Part shown: positions 1 through 8,069 of the stretch, one piece after another
How positions within the stretch are numbered: position 1 is the stretch's first letter
How the letters are laid out: each line of letters begins with the position of its first letter
Notes under the pieces: generated by a model
The model's database searches: none
The model's input: only the letters and a program-made list of their open reading frames with translations
What the model was told of the DNA's origin: nothing
Translations under genes and position numbers: made by a program
From: Thermoflexus sp.
Lineage (GTDB): Bacteria; Chloroflexota; Anaerolineae; Aggregatilineales; Aggregatilineaceae
Length of the DNA stretch: 64,000 bases
Reading direction: 5' to 3'
Assembly: GCA_020724465.1 (NCBI GenBank)
Contig: DYGX01000005.1
Coordinates: 186,001-250,000, forward strand

Positions 1-163
1 AAGCAGCTAAGGGCAGCGAAAAGCAGCAATATACCGTAGAATAACGGCCGGACGACGCAAATTTCGCTGTCTTTACCTGTCTTTCGCTGTTCTTCGCTGT
101 TTCTAGCTGCTTCTAGCTGCTTCTAGCTGTTTCTAGCTGCTCTTTGCTGTTCTTTGCTGCTTC
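1..163. repeat. Array A of 10-nt repeats with inverted arms
   Basis: A left arm (1-30) carries three CAGC-type units. A non-repeated centre (about 31-62) is followed by a right arm (61-160) of about ten consecutive 10-nt units matching YTTYNGCTGY, in the opposite orientation. The period is exactly 10 nt over the right arm. The array ends just before the ribosome-binding site of the next gene, and its left end may be cut by the window edge. The same unit family recurs at 16811-16980 and 44821-45030. Function is unknown. Confidence 0.85.
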
Positions 164-176
164 CAGGGAGCGTGCC

Positions 177-962
177 ATGGTGGTGATCAGCAGCCCGCAC
201 AACGAGCGCGTCAAGCTGGTGAAGATGCTTCAGACCCAGGGCAAGGCGCGGCGCAAGCACCGACGGCTGGTGCTGGAAGGCGTGCGCCTGATGCAGGACG
301 CGCTCGACGCGGGGGCGCGGCCCGACTTCGTGCTGCACGTGCCCGACGCCGACGCGCCCGGCACGCCCGCGTGCGACCTGCTGGAGCGCCTGCGCGCAGA
401 GGGGGGCCGGGTGCTGGCTGTCACGCCGGAACTGATGGCTACGCTGTCGGACACCGAAACGCCGCAGGGTATCCTCGGCGTGTTTCCCTGGCCGGAGCTG
501 CCCGTACCCGCCGATCCCGCGCTGGTCGTGGTGGCGGATGGCTGGCGCGACCCCGGCAACCTCGGCACGCTGATCCGGACCGGAGCGGCGGCGGGGGTGG
601 ACCTGCTGCTGTTGACGCGCGGCACGGTTGACCCGAGCAACCCCAAAGCGATCCGCGGCGCGATGGGCGCGCACTACCGCCTGCCGCTGCGCACGCTCGA
701 CTGGGACGCCATCGCGCGGACGTACGCCGCGCACCGCTTCTATCTGGCGGACGCCGCCGGCGAGCAGCTTTACACCACGGTCGACTGGCGGCAGCCCTCG
801 GTGATCGTCGTGGGCGGCGAGGCGCACGGCTTCGCTGCGGCGGCAACAGCGATCCCTCACACCCGCGTGCGTATCCCGATGGTGTCCGGCGCCGAGTCGC
901 TCAACGCGGCTGTGGCTGCTGCGATTCTGATCTATGCGGCGCGCGCGCATACCTTCGGGTGA
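177..962 (+). CDS. TrmH/SpoU-family RNA 2'-O-methyltransferase
   Basis: This is a 261-residue SPOUT-class RNA methyltransferase that would use S-adenosylmethionine to methylate a ribose 2'-OH in rRNA or tRNA. The N-terminal part (about 1-90, starting MVVISSPHNERVK) is the substrate-binding domain of the RlmB/TsnR type. The SPOUT domain follows, with the RDPGNLGTLIRT motif 1, GGEAHG motif 2 and a C-terminal IPMVSGAESLNAA motif 3 that forms the trefoil knot. ATG 177 is chosen because GGGAG lies 6-10 nt upstream; an in-frame TTG at 144 lies inside the upstream repeat array and is less likely. The exact RNA target cannot be told from sequence. Confidence 0.9.
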   Translation: MVVISSPHNERVKLVKMLQTQGKARRKHRRLVLEGVRLMQDALDAGARPDFVLHVPDADAPGTPACDLLERLRAEGGRVLAVTPELMATLSDTETPQGILGVFPWPELPVPADPALVVVADGWRDPGNLGTLIRTGAAAGVDLLLLTRGTVDPSNPKAIRGAMGAHYRLPLRTLDWDAIARTYAAHRFYLADAAGEQLYTTVDWRQPSVIVVGGEAHGFAAAATAIPHTRVRIPMVSGAESLNAAVAAAILIYAARAHTFG

Positions 963-1121
963 GAATTTCGCTCTTTTTCACAAAATTCAGCGGCAGAGCC
1001 GTGTATACTGGAGGCGGACAAGGCGTGCCCTGGTGATGGACACGCCGCGCTCGCGATCCGCGGGTGGGGATGCGCTTGTTGGCGGTGCCGGACAACCGGC
1101 GTATCTGGAGACCGATCAACC

Positions 1122-2447
1122 ATGCCCACCCCTTCCCCATCGCCTGAGGTGGCGCGCGCCGCGGAGCTGCTCAAAGCCCGCCAGCGCAACGCAGCCGGGC
1201 ACCTGCTGAAGTCCTACCTGACTCGCAATCCGCGCGATGCAGACGCCTGGTGGCTGATGTCGCACGTCGTGTCGGATCCGGCGAACGTGCGCACCTGCCT
1301 GGAACGTGTGCTTCGTCTGCGCCCGGACGATGCCCGCGCGCGGGCGCGCCTGGCGCAGCTTGATCCCCTCGACGAGCCAGACGACTCGTTCTTTGTCGTC
1401 AGCCGTCCCATCACCGGCGACGCGGCCCGCACGCCCCCGTTTGTCACTGCGGTGGACGACCTGCCCGCTTCTGCCGAACCGGCCCGCCGCGAGCCGTCGC
1501 GGTTCGATCCCTGGGCGGACCTGGGCGAGTTCGATCCGTTCGCGGGGATCGACACCGGCGAGCAGAACCCCTTCGCGGCACCCCACGCCGGTCAGGCTCC
1601 GGGGACGGGCAGGCAGCCAGACTGGGGTCCGGGGTTGGGCTTTGTCAGCGACGCAGCGGCGGCCGGCGAGGGGATCGTGCCTGGCCGCGTGCACGACTAC
1701 CCTGGCCGGCGCGAGCCGCGCGAGGGTGGAGCGTCCGGCATGCTGGTCGGCATTGTGGTGATCGGCTTCGCGCTGATCGCGCTGGTGGCGGTGCTGGTGG
1801 TGGTGGCCAAGCAGCGCGGCTGGTTTGGCCTGGGCGGCCTGCCGGCGATGCAGACGCTGGATGGCTGGACGTTCACGCTGGAGTTTCCTGAGAAATGGGG
1901 CGGGATCTGCAAGGCGGATCCGCAGGGTTATCCCGTCTGCGGCATCGCCAACGACCCGCGCTTCAATGAGGTCGATTTCTACACCGGGCAGGCGTTCGAT
2001 CCCGGCCAGATGATCAGCAGTGCGATCGGCGGCCTGCTCGATTTCCGCGATCCGCCCAATCTGATGCTGTCTATCATCGCGATGGACGTGCTGGAATCCT
2101 CGCCGCGCTACAGCCGGGTAAGCCAGGCGCAGACGCTCTACCAGGCGTTCACGGAGTATGGCGGCCTGGAAGCCGACGACTACGTTGTGGACTATAAGGC
2201 GCGCGAGCAGGTGATCGACGGCTACGACGCGCGCGTGTACCGGCTGAGTGTCAAGAGCAAGTCCGGCGGCTTGAAGAACTTTGTGCTGGGGAATGACGGC
2301 GATTGGGCGCTGTACGATGTTTACGTGCCGCACGATGGGCGCATGTTCTGGCTGTCCGTCCAGGCGTTTTCCAACCAGGGCCGGGCGGAACTGCCGCTGG
2401 ACACGATCGAGCACATAATCGACTCGATCCACTTCAAGGCGACCTGA
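1122..2447 (+). CDS. TPR-like, single-pass membrane protein of unknown function
   Basis: The protein has 441 residues. Residues about 5-85 are a helical repeat region resembling TPR units (AAELLKARQRNAAGHLLKSY and a second helix pair ending RLRPDDARARARLAQL). An acidic, proline-rich linker follows to about residue 200. One strong transmembrane segment lies at about 206-229, and a C-terminal domain of about 210 residues lies beyond it and is probably outside the cell. That domain begins with a pattern (GWTFTLEFPEKW) typical of PsbP/DcrB-like folds. The architecture of cytoplasmic TPR, membrane helix and sensor-like ectodomain recurs elsewhere in this window. No catalytic motif is visible. Confidence 0.75.
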   Translation: MPTPSPSPEVARAAELLKARQRNAAGHLLKSYLTRNPRDADAWWLMSHVVSDPANVRTCLERVLRLRPDDARARARLAQLDPLDEPDDSFFVVSRPITGDAARTPPFVTAVDDLPASAEPARREPSRFDPWADLGEFDPFAGIDTGEQNPFAAPHAGQAPGTGRQPDWGPGLGFVSDAAAAGEGIVPGRVHDYPGRREPREGGASGMLVGIVVIGFALIALVAVLVVVAKQRGWFGLGGLPAMQTLDGWTFTLEFPEKWGGICKADPQGYPVCGIANDPRFNEVDFYTGQAFDPGQMISSAIGGLLDFRDPPNLMLSIIAMDVLESSPRYSRVSQAQTLYQAFTEYGGLEADDYVVDYKAREQVIDGYDARVYRLSVKSKSGGLKNFVLGNDGDWALYDVYVPHDGRMFWLSVQAFSNQGRAELPLDTIEHIIDSIHFKAT

Positions 2448-2498
2448 CCACGCCGCCGTTGAGCCGGCGGCCCGCCGGCATGTGGCGCGACCGCCGGT

Positions 2499-3326
2499 TT
2501 ACGAGCCAGACGAGGATTCCGGCCTGGAAGACAGTTTCCGCTCCCGCGCCCGGCAGACGGGGCACCAGCGCGGATCGTTGACCTGGATGTCCGCCAGCAC
2601 CGCCTCGACGTAGTCCGCAGCCAGCAGCGTGTTGATGATCCGCACGCGCTCGTCTTCGTTGTGCGCGAAGGCGATCACAATCGCCTTTGGCTCGTTCTCA
2701 AGGATGATCTCGACATGGTCGGCGTCGATCCCGGCGCGCGCCAGCGTCTCAATCAGCTCGGCGCGCCGCGCCAGCGTTGGGTCGGCTGCCGTGTTGGGTT
2801 TGTCTTGGTCGTTCGCCTGCTCAGAGGGCACGGCCCGAGGGGGCGCTCCCCAGGGATTGAACAGGGCTTCCCGGCCGGGACGCGGAGCCGGCGCGGCGGC
2901 GGACTGAGTTCCGTTGGCGACGAGGGGGTAATAGGGACGGCCCGCTTCCCAGGAATTAAAGCGTCGCAGCAGCTGTTCCAGAAACGTCCGCTGCCGGGCC
3001 GCTTCCCAATATTGCGGTGAGGTGGGCCGACCCCGGCGCCAGCGCAGCGCCGGATGGCTGGTTGCCGCTTCCAGGCGGCGGATCTGCGCCATCAAGGCCG
3101 CGCGCAGCGGCAGCCCAGGGTTGGCGTGCTGTTGCTGTTCGAGCAGCGACAGGATCAGCGCGCGCTCCGTCTCGGCGGCGCGCAGCCTGGCGTCGAGGCC
3201 CTCTGCTTCCAGCGCGTTGTGACTGCCCCGGCGGGCGCTCTGGAGACGTGCGATCTTGTGCTGAACCTCAGCCAACTGTGCCTGAAGAAAATCCCGTTCC
3301 TGCTGAAGACCTTCCCTGTTGTCCAT
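2499..3326 (-). CDS. Hypothetical coiled-coil protein with C-terminal CxxC
   Basis: The product is about 275 residues long and not recognised as a family. The first 80 residues are strongly helical and charged (ERDFLQAQLAEVQHKIARLQ), consistent with a coiled coil. A Pro/Ala-rich middle region precedes a compact C-terminal segment of about 90 residues that ends with WCPVCRARER, a possible zinc or redox CxxC pair. There is no signal peptide or membrane helix. ATG 3326 is used; an in-frame GTG at 3380 would add 18 residues, and neither has a convincing ribosome-binding site. The gene converges on the upstream plus-strand gene. Confidence 0.65.
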   Translation of the reverse strand: MDNREGLQQERDFLQAQLAEVQHKIARLQSARRGSHNALEAEGLDARLRAAETERALILSLLEQQQHANPGLPLRAALMAQIRRLEAATSHPALRWRRGRPTSPQYWEAARQRTFLEQLLRRFNSWEAGRPYYPLVANGTQSAAAPAPRPGREALFNPWGAPPRAVPSEQANDQDKPNTAADPTLARRAELIETLARAGIDADHVEIILENEPKAIVIAFAHNEDERVRIINTLLAADYVEAVLADIQVNDPRWCPVCRARERKLSSRPESSSGS

Positions 3327-3671
3327 CGTCGTAACTGAAAGCCCGATCTGGCCGGTGATGCGATTGCGAATGCGCCCCACCTGTTAGGGGGCGAAGGGAG
3401 CGGCGTTCAGGTGGAAAGGCAGCTGCCGAAACCACCACCAGCCAACAAAACAGGCGGTGCGAGCTGGGGCCAGCACCGCCCGTGATGGCAGATGTACACC
3501 ATGCGCGGCAGCATCGTGTTCGGTTGGTAAATGCCCCACCCAATACTACCCGGCTTCCCCGGCCTGTCAAGGCAAAGTGGCGTGGATGCGCGGGACGGGG
3601 CACGCGCACTATAATCTGGCTGAGGATAGGCCGCATACCCGGCGGCGCGCCCGGTGACCAGGGAGACCGGC
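3327..3671. other. Intergenic region with hairpin and -10 element
   Basis: This 345-nt divergent spacer has an 8-bp inverted repeat at 3453-3460/3473-3480 (GGCGGTGC and its complement, 12-nt loop). A TATAAT at 3610-3615 fits a -10 box for the plus-strand gene at 3672; no good -35 hexamer is visible. Nothing else coding is seen. Confidence 0.45.
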
Positions 3672-4397
3672 ATGACCATGTTTGCGCGTTTCACCATCCC
3701 GCTCGAAACCGGATCGGCAGAGGCAGTGCGCGTGCCAGCGGGTGCCGATCCGCATGCGGCGCTGGCCGCGCTGAGCCTGCCCGGTTACCGGGCGGCGGTG
3801 GTCATCCACGGCGGCGCGGGGGGCATGGACCCCGCGCTGATCGACGCCGTGCGCGACTTGTTCGCGGCGAGCCTGGCCCCTTTCGCCGAGCGCGAGCGCG
3901 TGGTGATCGTGGATGGGGGCACGCAGGCGGGGACTATGGCGGCGATGGGCGCGGCCCGGCGCGCCGTGGGCGGGACCTTTCCGCTGATCGGGGTCGTGCC
4001 GCTCGGAGCGGTTCGCTTTCCGGGCAGCGGCGAGCCGGACGCCGGACGCCCGCCGCTTGATCCCGATCACTCGCATTTTCTACTGGTCGAGGGTGATAGC
4101 TTTGGGATCGAAAGCCCGCTGCTGGTCGGCTTGCTGGGGGCGACGGGGGTTCCTGGCGCGGCGCTGGTGGTCAACGGGGGGCCGATTGTGCGCGAGGAAA
4201 TCGGCGCGCAGGCCGCTGCCGGGAACCCTGTGATCGTGGTCGCCGGGTCAGGCCGCGCTGCCGACGAGCTGGCCGACCCACACAGCGACCTGCGCCGCGC
4301 AACGCCAGGTCTGCGGCTGGAAATCGCGCATCTGGCGCAGCCGGCAAGCCTGACTGCGGCGCTGGAGCGCCTGCTGCTGGGCCGCTCCGAGCCGTAG
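3672..4397 (+). CDS. LSDAT/SLOG-like nucleotide-binding protein
   Basis: This 241-residue protein resembles the prokaryotic LSDAT branch of the SLOG superfamily, the fold found at the N-terminus of TRPM channels and related to lysine-decarboxylase-like/DprA folds. Visible signatures are the early VVIHGGAGGM glycine loop, VVIVDGGTQAGTMAAMG, LIGVVPLGAV, a central DHSHFLLVEG segment and a late VNGGPIVREEI loop. Family knowledge suggests binding of a nucleotide-derived ligand, with no defined enzymatic reaction. ATG 3672 has AGGGAG 8-13 nt upstream; a GTG at 3654 is in frame but worse placed. It stands alone, convergent with the thioredoxin gene. Confidence 0.7.
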   Translation: MTMFARFTIPLETGSAEAVRVPAGADPHAALAALSLPGYRAAVVIHGGAGGMDPALIDAVRDLFAASLAPFAERERVVIVDGGTQAGTMAAMGAARRAVGGTFPLIGVVPLGAVRFPGSGEPDAGRPPLDPDHSHFLLVEGDSFGIESPLLVGLLGATGVPGAALVVNGGPIVREEIGAQAAAGNPVIVVAGSGRAADELADPHSDLRRATPGLRLEIAHLAQPASLTAALERLLLGRSEP

Positions 4398-4409
4398 ACG
4401 CGGCGCGAC

Positions 4410-4814
4410 CTAAAGCCCTCGAAGCTGCTGCCTCAACTTCTCCGTGCCGGTGACCCCCCGGTTAACCTGGCGCAGCGTGCCGCGCCCGTCGAGAACGAAC
4501 GTGGTGGGGATGCTAAGCACTCCCCAGCGGCTGGCTGCGTCGGGCTGGTTGAGCGCATTGACCTCGATGACCTGCACGCGGCCGTTCAATTCGTCGAGCA
4601 GGCGCTGGATGGCCGGGCGCTGTTGAGTCTGGCAGGGGATGCAGGTTGGCGCGGTGAAGTACACAATCGCCGGGATGCCTGGTCGCAGCCCGTCCAGCAG
4701 CGGATCGTGCCCGGCGGCGCGCGCGGCACGCCGGACCTGCCACAGGCGCAGCGCCTGCCACGCCAGCACCCCCGCCCCCGCGATCAGCGCCAGGATCAGC
4801 GCCCGCTCAATCAT
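4410..4814 (-). CDS. Membrane-anchored thioredoxin-like protein
   Basis: The protein has 134 residues. Residues 1-22 form an N-terminal membrane anchor, and the rest is a thioredoxin fold with the redox centre Cys58-Ile-Pro-Cys61 after FTAPT and the cis-proline region SIPTTFVLD. It should act as a disulfide oxidoreductase on the outer face of the membrane. Its start overlaps the stop of the upstream DUF4395 gene by 4 nt (ATGA), so the two are translationally coupled. Pairing of DUF4395 proteins with thioredoxins is a recurrent arrangement. Confidence 0.87.
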   Translation of the reverse strand: MIERALILALIAGAGVLAWQALRLWQVRRAARAAGHDPLLDGLRPGIPAIVYFTAPTCIPCQTQQRPAIQRLLDELNGRVQVIEVNALNQPDAASRWGVLSIPTTFVLDGRGTLRQVNRGVTGTEKLRQQLRGL

Positions 4815-5269
4815 CGCGACACCTCAGAGCGCGAGTGGCTAAAGCCCGGCACGCCGAGCCGGTTGAGCCAGTAATAGAGCGTGCAGCCGGCGCACCAGCC
4901 CGCGAACAGGTTGAGGCTCGCCAGCCCAATCACGACGATGATCAACGCCCAGCCGGCGGTCGCAACGCCGGCCAGCACCAGCAGCGTCCCCGTCGTGACC
5001 ATCAGGCCGCCCAGAAGCTGGGCGAAGCGGTGCGGCTCGGGGTTGTCCGGAACGACGCGTGGCCGGACGATCCCGGCCGGTTTCAGCAGGTGGTGGTAGA
5101 TCCGCGTGAACAGCCCCAGCGGCGGAACAGCCGCCGAGATCAGCATAATCGCGCCCGTTACACCGCTGAGCAGCGGGGCGGACAGCACAAAGGCCAGCAC
5201 CAGCAGCGTGATCGTAGACGCCTGGTTGGTGCGGATGACGCTTTGATCGACAACACGTTCGGTGGTCAT
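4811..5269 (-). CDS. DUF4395 membrane protein
   Basis: The product has 152 residues and about four transmembrane helices, matching the DUF4395 family (start MTTERVVDQSVIRTNQ, then ITLLVLAFVLSAPLLSGV). Near the C-terminus it carries a membrane-embedded CAGCTLYYWL CxxC pair, which could pass electrons to or from the coupled thioredoxin. ATG 5269 has AAGGAG 8-13 nt upstream; longer in-frame reading upstream lacks a signal. Function is inferred only from the CxxC and the partner gene. Confidence 0.8.
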   Translation of the reverse strand: MTTERVVDQSVIRTNQASTITLLVLAFVLSAPLLSGVTGAIMLISAAVPPLGLFTRIYHHLLKPAGIVRPRVVPDNPEPHRFAQLLGGLMVTTGTLLVLAGVATAGWALIIVVIGLASLNLFAGWCAGCTLYYWLNRLGVPGFSHSRSEVSR

Positions 5270-5601
5270 TGAAGCTCCTTGCCTGCGTGCACTTGCCGGA
5301 TATGCAAACGGCCAACGCGCCAAACAAAAACGTGGCATCGCCCGGTGAGCGCGAGCAGAGTCTCTGCCCGCTTTGGGGGGCGTGTGCCACGCCGTTCAGC
5401 CGTTGGCCGGATCGTTCGCCGTGCGGTCGTCAGGTCTGAAGACGGTGGCTCAACGCCCCCGCTTCAGACACATGCAGACCTGATAGGTTCTCATCGTCTC
5501 GTGTCTCGACGTCATGTGGTCCATTCGCACGCGATTATACGAATTCTTCGCATGGACGTCAACATTAACGCGCGAGCCGGCCTGAGAGCCGGCCGGCTGC
5601 C
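5270..5601. other. Intergenic region with long hairpin
   Basis: This 332-nt gap lies between two minus-strand genes. A perfect 8-bp inverted repeat (GTCTGAAG at 5434-5441 and its complement at 5462-5469) encloses a second GC-rich partial stem, giving a strong hairpin without a T-tract. It superficially resembles a tRNA T-arm plus acceptor but does not complete a cloverleaf. No gene is seen. Confidence 0.45.
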
Positions 5602-6546
5602 TTACAGTGTGCGGGCGTAGAGGTGCTGCGTATACGGCTCGCGCTCCAGTTCGATCTCCATCTGCGCAAGAATATAGTCCCAAACAAACGTTACCAGTTC
5701 GGTGTAGCCATGGCCGGCGGCCCAGTCGCGCAGGGCCATGATCAGCAGCGGGCTGAGCGGGCGGCGCGACCAGACAGCCACATGCGCGCGCTGGGCGTGG
5801 TCGCGGTCCTGCTGCACCAGGGCATAGGCTTCCTGCCCGGTGACGGTGAGGTGCAGGCGTGCCGTCTCGATTTCCACAATCTCGGGCACGCTGTTCCAGA
5901 AGCCCGGCGGCATGCGGTCCCATTCCTGCCGGGCGTTTTGATAGCGTCCGAACGGCATGTGCCACCCGTCGATCTGGCGCGGATCGAAACTGGCCAGCTC
6001 GGCGGCTTTGTAGAATACGCGCCCTTCCTGAGCCTTGAACACGACGCGCTGCCCAACGTGCGCGCGGGTGAAGCGGTGATGCTCGTAGAGGGCGGCGTCT
6101 GACGTGCCATCGGCGACCGTCACGCGCTTGCAGCGGATCGCCTCGCCGATCTGCTGGATGTAAGTCAGCAGGGCGCTGCCCAGGCCGGCCTCGTCGATGT
6201 CCGGGTGCACGACCAGCTTGGCGATGTTGATATGATGGCCAAACGGCTCCGGCTCGTTGCCGATGTAGACTTCAGCCTCGGCCCCCACCCGCCCGCCAAC
6301 CTCGGCCACCAGCGGGATGCCGTCGCTGCCGCGCAGCAGATTCGCCAGATGTACGGCGCACATTTCGACGCTGGCCCACGGCCCGGCGTTCTGCCAGCGC
6401 TCGAACAGCGTCAGCTCGTCGTAATCGGCTTCAATCAGCTCGCCGCCGGCCGTGCGCCGCGTCCAGGTCGGGACGTTGGCCACGACCAGCGCCGTGATCG
6501 CGCTCGCGTCGGCCAGGTTGGCTTGCCGCACCGTGATTTGAGACAT
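5602..6546 (-). CDS. GNAT-family N-acetyltransferase
   Basis: The 314-residue protein has an N-terminal GNAT domain. It starts MSQITVRQANLADASAITALV; beta-4 is INIAKLVVHPDIDEAGLGSALL, the pyrophosphate-binding loop of the acetyl-CoA site. The YEHHRFTRAHVGQRVVF segment at about 150-170 completes the fold. About 130 C-terminal residues are not recognised. The acceptor substrate is unknown. A second GNAT gene lies 59 nt upstream on the same strand, so the two may be cotranscribed. Confidence 0.8.
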   Translation of the reverse strand: MSQITVRQANLADASAITALVVANVPTWTRRTAGGELIEADYDELTLFERWQNAGPWASVEMCAVHLANLLRGSDGIPLVAEVGGRVGAEAEVYIGNEPEPFGHHINIAKLVVHPDIDEAGLGSALLTYIQQIGEAIRCKRVTVADGTSDAALYEHHRFTRAHVGQRVVFKAQEGRVFYKAAELASFDPRQIDGWHMPFGRYQNARQEWDRMPPGFWNSVPEIVEIETARLHLTVTGQEAYALVQQDRDHAQRAHVAVWSRRPLSPLLIMALRDWAAGHGYTELVTFVWDYILAQMEIELEREPYTQHLYARTL

Positions 6547-6605
6547 AGCTTTACTCCTGCGGATAAGTCTATTCTCTCACTGCCGCCTGCAATCCAGCCC
6601 TGCCC

Positions 6606-7889
6606 TCACAGCAGATCGGCCAGCGCGATCTTCGGATCCCCTGCCGGGAACAGCACGCGCAGCAGGGGCAGGTGGCGTTCGTGATAGCCCGTGTCCAGAT
6701 GATCGGCCCCGTACCAGCCCGTGATCAGCCGCACCAGAACGGTCGCCGGGACCTCAAGCTCGACCAGTTCCGCGTCGCCCTCGCCCAGAACGACCTCGGA
6801 CTGATCGCTTTCCGTGCTGATCTGCAGCCGGAAGGCGCGGGTGGCAAAGGCGCTGTCCAGCCGGCGCTGCTCCAGGGTCGGGTAGAGCTGGGCGAGGGCT
6901 TCATCCAGGTCGTGCAGGCGCACCAGCCCGGCACCGGTGAACGCGCGCAGGGTCCCGCCGCGCGCCAGCGCGTGCTGCATCAGGGCGCTTTGCGGGTGGA
7001 TGTACAGCCCGATGCGCTCCTCGCCGAAGGTCAGCGCGGTGTGCGCGATCGCTGCCATCAGCGCCTCGACCCCGTCGGCGTGATCGCCGGCCGCCTCGAT
7101 CACGCAGAACGAGGCCGCGTCACTCTCGCGGAACCAGTTGACCGGCCCCTGCGTGATCAGGCGCGCATAGGCGACGACCGTGCCATCCACTTCTGCCACC
7201 AGGAAGTCATCCGGCTCGTTGCGGCCAATACGCGCCAGATAGTCAAGCTGCCATTCCCACAGCGCCTCGTCCCGCGCGATGAGATAGTGCCCGCGCGCAC
7301 TGGCTGCCTCGTACAGCGCCGCCACATCCGCCAGGTCCCCCGCGTGATAGCGCCGCACCGTCACCGGCTGGCCGCGCGCGCCGAGCCGCTCGGCGGTGCG
7401 CCGCTCGTAGCTGTGAGCCGGGTCCCAGCGCCCGGCTTTGAGCATCGCCTCGGTGGCGATCTCGGACTCGAAGCTGGTCAGATACAGCCCGACGGCGTAC
7501 TCGTACTGCCACTTCTCGCCCAGGTCGGGGAACCCGATCAGCAGGCCGAGCGCGGCGCCTTGCTCGGTCAGGCGGGCGTGTGCCGCTTCGCACAGCGCGT
7601 GAAGCAGACCGTGCTGCGCGGGCAGGTCCGGATCGGCAGACAGGGTCAGCTCGCCGGCGGGCAGCAGGCTGGCGCCAATGCGAAGCTGCCGGGGAATGAT
7701 CGTCGCGTGGGCGGCTATCTCGCCGTCGTCGCCGTCGATCACAAAGCTGCCGTCCGGATCGAATCCGGGAAAGGTGCCGTACCAGGCGCCGATCAGTTCG
7801 CCATCGCTCGGTCCGTGTGCCCGGCAAAAGTGATCAACCAGTGCGGCGCGATCGTCGGGCCAGCGCAGAGGGCGGACCTCGTTTGGCAT
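6606..7889 (-). CDS. Eis-like tandem GNAT acetyltransferase with SCP2-like C-terminus
   Basis: The 427-residue protein matches the Eis architecture: an N-terminal GNAT domain (from VRPLRWPDDRAALVDHF), a second GNAT domain, and a C-terminal sterol-carrier-like domain (about 320-427, ending LLRVLFPAGDPKIALADLL). Eis proteins N-acetylate amine-bearing molecules, including aminoglycosides and peptides, but the substrate here is unknown. An ATTATA at 7935-7940 on the plus strand reads as a TATAAT -10 box for this gene. Confidence 0.75.
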   Translation of the reverse strand: MPNEVRPLRWPDDRAALVDHFCRAHGPSDGELIGAWYGTFPGFDPDGSFVIDGDDGEIAAHATIIPRQLRIGASLLPAGELTLSADPDLPAQHGLLHALCEAAHARLTEQGAALGLLIGFPDLGEKWQYEYAVGLYLTSFESEIATEAMLKAGRWDPAHSYERRTAERLGARGQPVTVRRYHAGDLADVAALYEAASARGHYLIARDEALWEWQLDYLARIGRNEPDDFLVAEVDGTVVAYARLITQGPVNWFRESDAASFCVIEAAGDHADGVEALMAAIAHTALTFGEERIGLYIHPQSALMQHALARGGTLRAFTGAGLVRLHDLDEALAQLYPTLEQRRLDSAFATRAFRLQISTESDQSEVVLGEGDAELVELEVPATVLVRLITGWYGADHLDTGYHERHLPLLRVLFPAGDPKIALADLL

Positions 7890-7934
7890 ACGGATATCCC
7901 ACCTGAGCAGCGTGAGCCAGCCAGTTTATCCCGC

Positions 7935-7940
7935 ATTATA
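7935..7940 (-). promoter_or_regulatory. -10 box for the Eis-like gene
   Basis: The reverse strand reads TATAAT here, about 46 nt upstream of the ATG of the Eis-like gene. No clear -35 hexamer is seen. Confidence 0.4.
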
Positions 7941-7997
7941 ACGTCCCTGCCCGCAAGCGTGCTATTCGAGTCCGCGCCCGTAAACCCGATCGTAAGG

Positions 7998-8025
7998 TTG
8001 CGCCGCACCGCAGCAGCGGTAAAGT
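7998..8025 (+). promoter_or_regulatory. Possible promoter for prs
   Basis: TTGCGC (7998-8003) and TAAAGT (8020-8025) are separated by 16 nt and lie 45 nt upstream of the prs start. Confidence 0.35.
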
Positions 8026-8069
8026 AGAGAGGCATCGTGGACCGGTAGACGGTGTGAAGGAGGTCAAGC

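Noticed and set aside
5380-5475. tRNA-like sequence
   Set aside because: A T-arm-like stem and hairpin are present, but no D-arm, anticodon arm or matching acceptor stem can be completed on either strand.
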